From the NCBI GenBank assembly GCA_946482335.1, contig CAMLRG010000095.1:1-19099 (forward strand): 19,099 bases of DNA, in the 5' to 3' direction. The notes beneath the pieces were generated by a model. That model was not told the origin of the DNA. It was given only the letters and a program-made list of their open reading frames with translations, and searched no databases. A program made the position numbers and the translations under genes. Positions 1 to 7,494 of this stretch are shown one piece after another; position 1 is the stretch's first letter, and every line of letters starts with the position of its first letter. Source of the stretch: an uncultured Duganella sp. (GTDB lineage: Bacteria; Pseudomonadota; Gammaproteobacteria; Burkholderiales; Burkholderiaceae).

Positions 1-1532
1 GCCTTCATGCCGATTTCCATGGTCAGCTTGGTCAGCTTCTCGCCCAGGTCGCCCAGCGGGGTGATGAACTCGGACATCGCTTCGTCGGTGCCGTTTTCTT
101 CCACGAAGGCGCGGATCTTTTCGCCGAACTTGCGCAGCTTGGCGCCGTTGTCCATCAGGATCTTACGGCCCAGCAGGTCCAGCGACTGCACGGTGTTGGT
201 GCCTTCGTAGATCAGGTTGATGCGCGCGTCGCGCACGTACTGCTCCATGCCCCACTCGGAGATGTAGCCGTGGCCGCCGTACACCTGCATTGCGTCGGAG
301 GTGGCGATCCATGCGTTGTCGGTGATGAAGGCCTTGATGATCGGGGTCAGCAGGGCCACTTCGTCGCCGGCTTCCTTGCGCACTTCTTCGTCGGGGTGGT
401 GCAGTTCGCGGTCGATCTGCAGCGCCACGTAGGAAGCGAAAGCGCGCGCGCCTTCGGCGTAGGCTTTACCGGTCAGCAGCATGCGGCGCACGTCAGGGTG
501 CACGATGATCGGGTCGGCCGGGCCGTCAGGATTCTTCACGCCGGACAGCGAGCGCATTTGCAGGCGGTCTTTTGCGTACACCAGCGCATTCTGGTAAGCC
601 ACTTCGGTCAGGCCCAGGGACTGCACGCCGACGCCCAGGCGGGCGGCGTTCATGAACACGAACATCGCCTGCAGGCCCTTGTTCGGCTGGCCGATGATCC
701 AGCCCTTGGCGCCGTCCAGGTTCATCTGGCAGGTCGAGTTGCCGTGGATGCCCATCTTCTCTTCGATGGCGCCGCAGAAGATCGGGTTGCGCTCGCCGAT
801 CGAACCATCGGCGTTCGGCAGGAACTTCGGCACCAGGAACAGGGAGATGCCCTTCGAGCCTTCCGGAGCGTCCGGCACGCGAGCCAGCACCAGGTGCAGG
901 ATGTTTTCGGACATATCGTGTTCGCCGGCCGAGATGAAGATCTTGGCGCCGGTGATCGACCAGGAGCCGTCGGCGTTAGGGATGGCTTTGGAGCGCAGCA
1001 TGCCCAGGTCGGTGCCGCAGTGCGGCTCGGTCAGGCACATGGTGCCGGTCCACTCGCCGGAGACCAGTTTTGGCAGGTAGGTGGATTTCTGTTCCGGGGT
1101 GCCGTGGGCCAACAGGCACTCGTAGGCGCCGTGCGACAGGCCCGGGTACATGGTCCACGCCTGGTTGGCCGAGTTCAGCATCTCGTAGAACGAGTTGTTC
1201 AGCACGATAGGCAAGCCCTGGCCGCCGTATTCGGGATCGCAGGCCAGTGCGGCCCAGCCGCCTTCAACGTACTGCTGGTAGGCTTCCTTGAAGCCTTTTG
1301 GCGTGGTCACGGTCTTGGCTGCGGCATCGTGGTGGCAGCCTTCGCGGTCGCCGGAGTGGTTCAGCGGGAACAGCACTTCGGAGGTGAACTTGGCGCCCTC
1401 TTCCAGCACCTGGTTGATGATGTCCGCGTCGGTTTCGGCGTGGACTGGCAGCTCTTTCAGCTTTTCCTCCACGTTCAGCAGTTCGTGCAGGACGAATTGC
1501 ATATCACGGATTGGCGCGACGTATTGACCCAT
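1..1532 (-). CDS. Acyl-CoA dehydrogenase (long ACAD type), C-terminus cut by window edge
   Basis: FAD-dependent acyl-CoA dehydrogenase that would introduce the alpha,beta double bond in acyl-CoA thioesters, passing electrons to ETF. The start at 1532 (MGQYVAPIRD) is preceded by GGAG at good spacing. 510 codons lie in the window and the frame is still open at base 1. The sequence shows the ACAD middle-domain signature (GTMCLTEPHCGTDLG, then ITGAKIFISAGEHDM) and the C-terminal signature YGGHGYISEWGMEQYVRDAR followed by IYEGTN; Glu443 of that motif is the expected catalytic base. Members of this roughly 590–600-residue subfamily carry an extra N-terminal segment and a C-terminal PF12806-type domain, so about 85 residues are probably missing. 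The TetR gene 55 bp upstream, in the same direction, is the likely regulator. The exact substrate (medium/long-chain fatty acyl or a 3-methylmercaptopropionyl-CoA-like compound) cannot be told from sequence alone. Confidence 0.95.
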   Translation of the reverse strand, partial: MGQYVAPIRDMQFVLHELLNVEEKLKELPVHAETDADIINQVLEEGAKFTSEVLFPLNHSGDREGCHHDAAAKTVTTPKGFKEAYQQYVEGGWAALACDPEYGGQGLPIVLNNSFYEMLNSANQAWTMYPGLSHGAYECLLAHGTPEQKSTYLPKLVSGEWTGTMCLTEPHCGTDLGMLRSKAIPNADGSWSITGAKIFISAGEHDMSENILHLVLARVPDAPEGSKGISLFLVPKFLPNADGSIGERNPIFCGAIEEKMGIHGNSTCQMNLDGAKGWIIGQPNKGLQAMFVFMNAARLGVGVQSLGLTEVAYQNALVYAKDRLQMRSLSGVKNPDGPADPIIVHPDVRRMLLTGKAYAEGARAFASYVALQIDRELHHPDEEVRKEAGDEVALLTPIIKAFITDNAWIATSDAMQVYGGHGYISEWGMEQYVRDARINLIYEGTNTVQSLDLLGRKILMDNGAKLRKFGEKIRAFVEENGTDEAMSEFITPLGDLGEKLTKLTMEIGMK

Positions 1533-1587
1533 TTTTTTCTCCAGAAGGCTAAAAGGTTATGTTTTCCCGGCTGCGCGGAACGCAGCC

Positions 1588-2226
1588 TCAAGACGGTTGA
1601 TAGTTTTCGATCAGTCGGTTGAAGCCAATGCCAGCCCGGTCCACGCTGCCCGGTGCGCGCATGAAGCGCGCCTCGTGGTGCAGGGCCAGGATCAATCCAT
1701 ACATTTCATACACCAGCTGGTTCGCATCGGTATCGGGGCGCAGGTCGCCGTTGTCGATGGCCTGGCGCACGCAACGCAGCAAGGCCGCCTGCCAGGCGCT
1801 GACCATGGCCAGCAATTCTTCCCGGATCGGGCCAGGACGGTCGTCATACTCGACGGCGCCGCTGATATAGATGCAGCCCGAGGCGATTTCCACGCTGACC
1901 CGTTTGATCCAGTTGGCAAACATGGCACGCAGGCGAGGCAAGCCGCGGGCTTCCTTCATCGCCGGGTAAAACACTTCCTGCTCGAAACGATGGTGATACA
2001 GCTTCAAGACTTCGATCTGCAAATCTTCACGCGACCCAAAGTGCGCGAATACGCCGGACTTACTCATGTTCATCTTATCGGCGAGCAAGCCAATGGTCAG
2101 GCCTTCCAGGCCATCGCGGCTTGCCAGGTCGAGGGCCACATCGAGGATGGCCGCACGGGTCATTTCGCCTTTGCGCATGAATTTCGTTGGGGTATTTACA
2201 AGAATGCCACTCACTTTTGAACCCAT
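1588..2226 (-). CDS. TetR/AcrR-family transcriptional regulator
   Basis: 212-residue one-component repressor. Residues about 20–67 form a typical TetR N-terminal helix-turn-helix: TRAAILDVALDLASRDG, then LTIGLLADKMNMSKSGVFAHF, where the SKSGVFAHFGSREDL stretch is the recognition-helix signature. The rest is an all-helical ligand/dimer domain of the TetR_C type. The start at 2226 gives a short N-terminal extension; Met17 (base 2178) is an alternative, and neither has a strong Shine-Dalgarno. It lies 55 bp upstream of the acyl-CoA dehydrogenase on the same strand, so the two are probably co-transcribed. This arrangement fits a regulator of fatty-acid/acyl-CoA breakdown that responds to an acyl-CoA, but the ligand is inference. 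A perfect 10-bp palindrome in its promoter (2288–2297) suggests autorepression. Confidence 0.93.
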   Translation of the reverse strand: MGSKVSGILVNTPTKFMRKGEMTRAAILDVALDLASRDGLEGLTIGLLADKMNMSKSGVFAHFGSREDLQIEVLKLYHHRFEQEVFYPAMKEARGLPRLRAMFANWIKRVSVEIASGCIYISGAVEYDDRPGPIREELLAMVSAWQAALLRCVRQAIDNGDLRPDTDANQLVYEMYGLILALHHEARFMRAPGSVDRAGIGFNRLIENYQPS

Positions 2227-2285
2227 CCAGATAGAAGGAAAAACCTTATTCTCGCTCTAACAGATCGGCCGCTGGTGAAAAGTTT

Positions 2286-2327
2286 TGCGAACGTTCGTAC
2301 TATTATCCAGCGGGTGGCGAAAGTCAA
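2286..2327 (-). promoter_or_regulatory. Putative promoter and palindromic operator of the TetR gene
   Basis: On the minus strand a TTGACT box (plus 2322–2327) is followed after 16–17 bp by TAATAGT (plus 2298–2304 region) as a possible -10. Directly abutting it is the perfect palindrome CGAACGTTCG (2288–2297), extendable to 14 bp with one mismatched pair (2286–2299). Position and symmetry fit a TetR-family operator overlapping the -10/start point, giving a leader of about 65 nt before the ATG at 2226. Promoter assignment by eye only. Confidence 0.5.
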
Positions 2328-2368
2328 ACAGCGCGACTAGAAGCGCGCCTCTATTGTTGCGACGCAGC

Positions 2369-2450
2369 AAATGTCCACCCTGGGGTCCGGAACGCTTATT
2401 GACATTTCCAAGAATGTCCATAAGCGTTCCTGACCCCGGGGTGGACATTT
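2369..2450. repeat. 82-bp near-perfect palindrome (REP-like element) after hslR
   Basis: Two 38-base arms (2369–2406 and 2413–2450) are reverse complements at 35 of 38 positions, separated by a 6-base spacer TCCAAG. The arms begin AAATGTCCACCC and contain GGAACGCTTA; mismatches fall at arm positions 13, 20 and 32. It starts only 4 bases after the hslR stop codon, so the hslR transcript would carry a very long hairpin at its 3' end. It has no U-tract, so it is not a classical intrinsic terminator, but it could stabilise mRNA or block read-through towards the TetR gene. The element differs in sequence from the 102-bp repeats at 9310 and 12638, apart from short GGGGTC/GACCCC motifs. Dispersed copies elsewhere in the genome are expected for REP/MITE-like elements but cannot be seen here. 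Confidence 0.9.
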
Positions 2451-2454
2451 CTTT

Positions 2455-2835
2455 TCAGGAATCGGTGGCACGTTGCCACTGGCGGCGGTCGCGCTTGGTG
2501 GGGCGGCCTTTGTTGTCGGCGAAGGGTTCGGGGAACAATTTTTTGCGCTCGATCAGGGCGGCGCGGCGGGCCAGCGACTCTTCGCTTTCTTCGTACAGCA
2601 GGCGGGCGATCGGGGCCCCTTCGCGCTTGCCGGAAATGCCGACGATGAGCACGTCCCACTCATCGGCACCATTGTCGATATGCAGGCGCTCCCCCAGCTT
2701 GGCGTTGCGCGAGGGTTTGATCCGCTCGCCACTGGTCAATTTGACCTTGCCCTTGTCGATGGCGTCGATGGCCAGCTGCCGCGTCTTGAAGAAACGCGCC
2801 GCCCACAGCCATTTGTCGATTCTTACCTCATTCAT
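2455..2835 (-). CDS. hslR: Ribosome-associated heat shock protein Hsp15 (S4 domain)
   Basis: 126-residue S4-type RNA-binding protein. The N-terminus VRIDKWLWAARFFKTRQLA and the following KGKVKLTSGERIKPSRNAKLG are the hallmark S4 fold of Hsp15. In E. coli this protein binds free 50S subunits carrying stalled nascent chains and helps recycle them after heat stress. The C-terminal half is highly basic (RKK, KGRPTKRDRRQWQR), as usual for the family, and probably contacts rRNA. Its ATG overlaps the clsB stop codon (ATGA) and an AGGG lies about 8 bases upstream inside clsB, so translation is coupled. It appears to be the last gene of the block starting at 8780. The long palindrome at 2369–2450 follows the stop directly. 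Confidence 0.93.
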   Translation of the reverse strand: MNEVRIDKWLWAARFFKTRQLAIDAIDKGKVKLTSGERIKPSRNAKLGERLHIDNGADEWDVLIVGISGKREGAPIARLLYEESEESLARRAALIERKKLFPEPFADNKGRPTKRDRRQWQRATDS

Positions 2836-3995
2836 GCGTATTTCCCTACTGCAAATATGCGCATCAAGGTGCGGTACACGATGTATGCGACGTCATAACC
2901 GAAACGCCGGAAACGCCCGACGTGTTCGAAATCCTGCGGGTGGATCACCACGCCTTCGGCAATGGCATCTTCGATATGCCGGCGCAGCGCGCGGGCAAAT
3001 TCCGCATCCTTGATCACCACATTGGCTTCCTGGTTGAGGAACAGGCTCAGCCCGTCCACATTGGAGGAGCCAACGGTCGCCCAGTCGTCATCGATGACGG
3101 CCACCTTGGCATGGAGCTGGGTCTTGCGGTATTCGACTACCTTGACGCCCGCTTCGAGCAGTTTGGGATAGAAGGAATGCGCGACCGCATCCTGCATCCA
3201 CAGTTCGCCAACGCCGATCAGCAGCACCACCTCCACCCCGCGCTGCGCGGTCGCGGCCAGGGCGCGGCGGAACTTGCGTCCCGGCGCGAAATAGGGATTG
3301 GCCAGCAGCACGCTTTTCTTCGCCCGGCCCAGCGCCTGCAAATAGGCGCGCTGGATGGTGAGCCGGTTGCGCAGGTTGTCGCGCACCACGAAACCGGCTT
3401 GCATCGTACTCTGGCGTGCCATCTTGTTCAGTTTGCGCACTTCATTGAACAGGGTCAGGCGCTTGACGATGGTCATGCGGCCCAGGCGCCGCCATTGCGT
3501 CTCGGCTTCGGTACGGATCGATTCCACCAGCGGGCCGCGTACGGCTACCGCAAAATCCCAGCGCGCCGCCGCCAGTTGCAGCCGCGGCCGGTGGTCGGTG
3601 TACATGTCGTCGTTGATATTGATGCCGCCTACGAATGCCACTTCGCCGTCGACCACGCAAATCTTGCGGTGGGTGCGCGTCACGCCGCGCCGGAACCAGG
3701 GGTTGAAGATGCGGTGCTCGACGCCGGCTGCCGTCAATTCCGCGTGCATGCGGTACACCGGCTTGTGCCCGGTGCCGAACCAGTCGGTAATCATGCGCAC
3801 GGCCACGCCGCGCTGGGCGGCGGCCTTCAGCGCGGCCAGCACGCGCGTGCCGGTCTCGTCCTCGGCAAAGATATAGGTCTCGAAATAGACTTCGTATTGT
3901 GCGGCCCCGATCGCCTCCAGCAGGGCTGGAAAATAGTCGGTACCGCAGTGCAGGAGCTTGACTTCGTTATCGGCTAAAAAATCGACGTGACGCAT
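2832..3995 (-). CDS. clsB: Cardiolipin synthase B (phospholipase D superfamily)
   Basis: 387-residue membrane-associated enzyme making cardiolipin by phosphatidyl transfer, related to E. coli ClsB (YbhO). Two HKD catalytic motifs are visible: H109-x-K111-x4-D116 (THRKICVVDGEVAFVGGIN) and H295-x-K297-x4-D302 (LHAKVAVIDDDWATVGSSN), each followed by the expected GG/GS-N residues. The length agrees with ClsB, which lacks the N-terminal transmembrane pair of ClsA; a modestly hydrophobic tail (residues about 366–385) may contact the membrane. The gene starts 3 bp after the stop of the YbhP-like gene and overlaps hslR by 4 bp. The ybhP–clsB pairing is the same as in enterobacteria, which supports the assignment. 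Other PLD-family transferases are a less likely reading. Confidence 0.93.
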   Translation of the reverse strand: MRHVDFLADNEVKLLHCGTDYFPALLEAIGAAQYEVYFETYIFAEDETGTRVLAALKAAAQRGVAVRMITDWFGTGHKPVYRMHAELTAAGVEHRIFNPWFRRGVTRTHRKICVVDGEVAFVGGININDDMYTDHRPRLQLAAARWDFAVAVRGPLVESIRTEAETQWRRLGRMTIVKRLTLFNEVRKLNKMARQSTMQAGFVVRDNLRNRLTIQRAYLQALGRAKKSVLLANPYFAPGRKFRRALAATAQRGVEVVLLIGVGELWMQDAVAHSFYPKLLEAGVKVVEYRKTQLHAKVAVIDDDWATVGSSNVDGLSLFLNQEANVVIKDAEFARALRRHIEDAIAEGVVIHPQDFEHVGRFRRFGYDVAYIVYRTLMRIFAVGKYA

Positions 3996-3998
3996 GGA

Positions 3999-4811
3999 TC
4001 AGGAAAGCAATTTCAGGTTGGCCACGATGGGCGCGTGGTCCGACAACCGGGCCCACATCGCGCCATGCAGGACTTCCGCAGCCTCGACTTTGAAGCCGCG
4101 CACATAAATGCGGTCCAACCTGAAAAATGGCAAGGCCGACGGGAAGGTGCGCGCCGGCCGCTGGCTCGCCTGGCGCTTGGCCAGGGTCCGCACCATATTG
4201 CCGAACGTCGACCCGCGCTCGATTTCGTCGAACACTTCCGTCACCCCGAGCTCGCGCCGCAGCTTGACGCTGAGCGTGTTGCGCCAGTCGTTGAAGTCGC
4301 CGGCGATGATGACCGGCTCGCCGTTCGGGGCTGAACTGCGCACGGCGTCGATCAAGGCATCGGCCTGGCGCACGCGGCTGCGCTCGAACAGGCCAAGGTG
4401 GATCACATAGCAGTGCAAGGGGCCGCTATCGGTTTGCACCACCGAGTGCAGGATGCCGCGCGCCTCGTATGCATGGTCGGAAATATCGGTATTGGTCCAG
4501 CGCGCGATCGGGTATTTGCTGAGCAGGGCGTTGCCGTGGTGGCCGTGGTCGTATTGCGCATTCAAGCCATACACGCACTGGTGCGATTCCCCGGCGAAAA
4601 ACTCATGCTGGGCCTTTTTCGGCCAATGGCGGTGGCCGTGGGTTTCTTCCCCGTAGCGCGCCTCGATCCGGTCGTGCTGGCCTTGCACTTCCTGCAGGAA
4701 TACCAGGTCGGCCTGGAACGCTTCGATCGCATGCCGCAGCGCATGCACACGGGGATGGCTGCGGTAGGACACGCCCTTGTGGATGTTATAGGTGGCAACA
4801 CGGATCTTCAT
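3999..4811 (-). CDS. ybhP: YbhP-like endonuclease/exonuclease/phosphatase-family protein
   Basis: 270-residue EEP-superfamily metal-dependent phosphoesterase. Visible fold signatures are VATYNIHKG (residues 5–13), metal-ligand Glu41 in FLQEVQG, His138 in VIHLGL, GDFND (171–175), RLDRIYV (231–237) and the terminal SDHAPI with Asp258/His259. These are the core catalytic residues of the DNase I/inositol phosphatase/sphingomyelinase fold. It sits directly upstream of clsB as YbhP does in E. coli, so a role in phospholipid turnover or headgroup hydrolysis is plausible, but the substrate is unknown. The ATG has no evident Shine-Dalgarno; a TAGAAT box lies just 7 bases upstream, see findings. No signal peptide, so cytoplasmic or membrane-peripheral. 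Confidence 0.9.
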   Translation of the reverse strand: MKIRVATYNIHKGVSYRSHPRVHALRHAIEAFQADLVFLQEVQGQHDRIEARYGEETHGHRHWPKKAQHEFFAGESHQCVYGLNAQYDHGHHGNALLSKYPIARWTNTDISDHAYEARGILHSVVQTDSGPLHCYVIHLGLFERSRVRQADALIDAVRSSAPNGEPVIIAGDFNDWRNTLSVKLRRELGVTEVFDEIERGSTFGNMVRTLAKRQASQRPARTFPSALPFFRLDRIYVRGFKVEAAEVLHGAMWARLSDHAPIVANLKLLS

Positions 4812-4884
4812 GGGATTTATTCTAACCCCAACGGCCCGGCTTGCTGGCTGTCAAAAGTATCAGCGGTGCCACGGCACTGTGGAC

Positions 4885-5781
4885 TCAGGCCAGGCGCAGC
4901 ATGAACGCGATGCGGCCCAGCAACTCAAAGCACCAGGTCGCGCCATAGCCGAACGCCCCCACCCTCAGCATCAGCACGATCCAGCCGCCGCCATAAACCT
5001 TGCGCATGGCGAGCAGGACGTACACTGTCAAGGCCGAAAGTAAGAGTGGCTTGGTCAGTCCCTGCATGCCGCCGACCGCGAGGATCACCGCCAGCAAACC
5101 GACCGTCTGCACATGCATTGCGAACACCAGGTGCTCGCCATAGCGCCAGCCCGTGCCCAGGTGCAGCACTTTCAACATGGCCGCCATCAATGGGATCAGG
5201 CAAAGCATGATGGTTGGCCCCACCCGCAGCCACAATTCCCAAAATTGTGCGCTCTGCGTCTGCGCAGGGAGCGCCAGGAATTTGCCGTAATTGACGGCGA
5301 AATTGTCGCTGCCCCAGGCAAAAACGTCGAACAGCCGGCGATCGACCTTATGTATGGCCTGGGTGGCAGCCGCCGGTGCCGCAACCACCGCCGTGGCCTG
5401 GACGGCAGGCGGCGCCGGCGGCAAGCGATAAACCTGCCATTTCATGACCAGGAACGCCAGCAGCGACACCGTCAGCAGCAGCCGCAAGGGGTCAATGAAC
5501 TGGCCGCGCCGGCCACGGATATACTCGACCGTCAATTGGCCCGGCTTGGCAAACAGCCAGCCCAGCGTGCGCCACAGCTTGCCTTCGGCTGCGACGTAAT
5601 GGCCGACGAAGTGGTGCAGGAATTCATGCGCACTGGCGATGTGCACCCTGGCCTTCTGGCCGCATGCGCCGCAATAGGCCGTGCCGACCTCGGCGTGGCA
5701 GTTATGGCAGGTGCCGGTGTGCTGCGGGCGGACGGCGCTGGCCTGCTGGCCGGAATGGAACAGTCTTTTCATGCGCGGCAT
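4885..5781 (-). CDS. DUF3667 family zinc-ribbon membrane protein
   Basis: 298-residue protein of unknown function. A cytosolic zinc ribbon is formed by Cys25/Cys28 and Cys37/Cys40 (CHNCHAEVGTAYCGACGQ). It is followed by the DUF3667 core, in which a conserved Pro-Gly precedes TVEYIRGRRGQFIDPLRLL (residues 80–102). About four to five hydrophobic segments follow (about 99–113, 182–205, 217–240, 245–261, 267–295), so the C-terminal two thirds are membrane-embedded. A Pro/Ala-rich loop (120–142) separates the first segment from the others. The start could be Met1 or Met4; neither has a good ribosome-binding site. It lies 24 bp downstream of the histidine kinase and 73 bp upstream of ybhP. The family label is from recognised motifs, and no biochemical role is claimed. 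Confidence 0.85.
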   Translation of the reverse strand: MPRMKRLFHSGQQASAVRPQHTGTCHNCHAEVGTAYCGACGQKARVHIASAHEFLHHFVGHYVAAEGKLWRTLGWLFAKPGQLTVEYIRGRRGQFIDPLRLLLTVSLLAFLVMKWQVYRLPPAPPAVQATAVVAAPAAATQAIHKVDRRLFDVFAWGSDNFAVNYGKFLALPAQTQSAQFWELWLRVGPTIMLCLIPLMAAMLKVLHLGTGWRYGEHLVFAMHVQTVGLLAVILAVGGMQGLTKPLLLSALTVYVLLAMRKVYGGGWIVLMLRVGAFGYGATWCFELLGRIAFMLRLA

Positions 5782-5805
5782 CTTAACGAAGCGCGCCGCA
5801 GTTAG

Positions 5806-7494
5806 TCAATTTACAACGTCATTCTCGGCCGCAATGGGCGCCATCTGTCGCGGCAGGATCACACGGAAGGTGGTGCCGCGCCCGACCTCGCTGTCGACCT
5901 CGATGCGGCCGCCATGCTTTTGCACGATGCTGTAGGACAGCGACAAGCCCAGGCCCGTACCCTTCCCGACCGGCTTGGTGGTGAAGAAGGGTTCGAAAAT
6001 GCGGCCCAGGTTTTCGGCGGCGATGCCGCTGCCGGTGTCGCTGACCGCTACGGTCACCTCGTCATTCTCGTAGCTGGTGCGCACCGTGATGCGGCCGCGC
6101 GATTCAATCGCGTGGGCGGCATTGACCAGCAGGTTCATGAACACCTGGTTCAGCTGGGACGGGATGCATTCGATCTCGGGCACGTTGCCGTATTCCTTGA
6201 CCACTTCCGCCTTATATTTGATCTCGTTCCATACCACGTTCAGCGTGCTGTCCAGGCCCGTCTCCAGGTTGGCCACCAGCACATCGCCGCCGCCGGCGTG
6301 CGAGAAGTCTTTCATGTCCTGCACGATGCGCTTGATGCGGTCCAGCCCGTCCATCGATTCGGACAGCAGGCTGCCCAAATCTTCGCGCAGGTAGTCGGCA
6401 TCGATTTCCTTGCGCAAGGCGTTCAGCTCGCCGCGGTCGGCATCGGGCAAATGTTCTTCGCGCGCCTCGTAGGCGTCGAGCAGGCGCATCAGCGATTGCA
6501 TATAGCGCTGCAGGCTGCTCAGGTTGGAGTTGACGAAGCCGACCGGATTGTTGATCTCATGCGCCACCCCGGCCGCCAGCACACCGATGGATGCCATTTT
6601 TTCCGATTGCAGCAACTGGTTCTGCGCCTCGCCCAGCTTGCGGATCAATTCCGCCTGGCGCGCCTTTTCGCTTTCCAGCGTGATATTGGCCATTTGCAGT
6701 GCCAGCGTGCGTTCGTGCACCCGGGTTTCCAACTGGTCGCGCGACTCGCGCAGCGCTTGCTCGGCAAGCTCGCGCTCCGTCGTGTCGAGGAAGCCGAACA
6801 CGCGGCCGATGATCCGCTCGCCCAGGAATTGCGGCCGCGAGCGGCATTCGAACACGCGGCCATCGTGCAGGTGCAGCTGGTCCAGCGCCTCATGCGGGTC
6901 GCTCACTTGCTGCAGGCGCTCGCGGCACAGGTCGTGCTCGACCACGTTCGCGGTCAGGAATTCCAGGATGGCGGCATCGTTGCCGTTCTTGAGGAAGGCT
7001 TCCGGAATATTCCACATTTCGCTGAACTGGCGGTTCATGCTGGCGATCTTGTTGTGCCAGTCGATCACCAGGATGCCGTTGCCGGTCGCTTCCAGCGTGG
7101 TGCGCAGCTGGGACAGGGTTTGCTCCAGCACGTCCTCCACCTTGCGTTCCTGGCGCGCGTCGCGGGCCAGGATCAGGATCAGCCAATGGTCTTCGTGGCG
7201 CAGCACGCGCAGCGACTTCATGACCATGATCGGCGTGCCGTCGGCGCGCTGGTATTCCCCCTCCTGGGCATCGATATCCTGGAAGTGCCCGCTGCGGACG
7301 TCCTCCCAATAAAAGACATCCTGCAGCGAGCTTTCGATATCGGTGATCAGCATCTCCGTCAATTGCGGGGCGGTGTAACCAAGCACTTGCTCGGCCACCT
7401 TGTTGGCTACGATGATGCGTAGATCGGCGGGATCGACCAGCAGCATGATGTGGGGGCTGTGGTCGAGCATTAACTGGCGCAGTTCTGATATCAC
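5806..7494 (-). CDS. Cytosolic PAS–PAS sensor histidine kinase
   Basis: 562-residue sensor kinase without transmembrane segments. Order: PAS1 (about 8–115, with LGYTAPQL), PAS2 (about 128–240, with LEATGNGILVID and FGFLDTTERELAE), a coiled-coil linker (about 240–300), a HisKA dimerisation domain with phospho-acceptor His312 in AAGVAHEINNPVGF, and an HATPase domain. The latter has the N box (NLLVNAAHAI, Asn458), G1 (DTGSG, 486–490), F box (FEPFFTT) and G2 (GKGTGLGLS, 511–519). All catalytic residues are present, so it should be active. The HEINNP-type H box is typical of NtrB/ZraS-like kinases. No receiver domain or response regulator is in the window, so its partner is elsewhere. Its ATG overlaps the stop of the HD-GYP gene by 4 bp, which argues for coupled translation and a shared signalling role. 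Confidence 0.95.
   Translation of the reverse strand: MISELRQLMLDHSPHIMLLVDPADLRIIVANKVAEQVLGYTAPQLTEMLITDIESSLQDVFYWEDVRSGHFQDIDAQEGEYQRADGTPIMVMKSLRVLRHEDHWLILILARDARQERKVEDVLEQTLSQLRTTLEATGNGILVIDWHNKIASMNRQFSEMWNIPEAFLKNGNDAAILEFLTANVVEHDLCRERLQQVSDPHEALDQLHLHDGRVFECRSRPQFLGERIIGRVFGFLDTTERELAEQALRESRDQLETRVHERTLALQMANITLESEKARQAELIRKLGEAQNQLLQSEKMASIGVLAAGVAHEINNPVGFVNSNLSSLQRYMQSLMRLLDAYEAREEHLPDADRGELNALRKEIDADYLREDLGSLLSESMDGLDRIKRIVQDMKDFSHAGGGDVLVANLETGLDSTLNVVWNEIKYKAEVVKEYGNVPEIECIPSQLNQVFMNLLVNAAHAIESRGRITVRTSYENDEVTVAVSDTGSGIAAENLGRIFEPFFTTKPVGKGTGLGLSLSYSIVQKHGGRIEVDSEVGRGTTFRVILPRQMAPIAAENDVVN

Noticed and set aside
270..1622. 450-codon plus-strand open frame
   Set aside because: Antisense shadow of the acyl-CoA dehydrogenase, which carries all family signatures on the minus strand.
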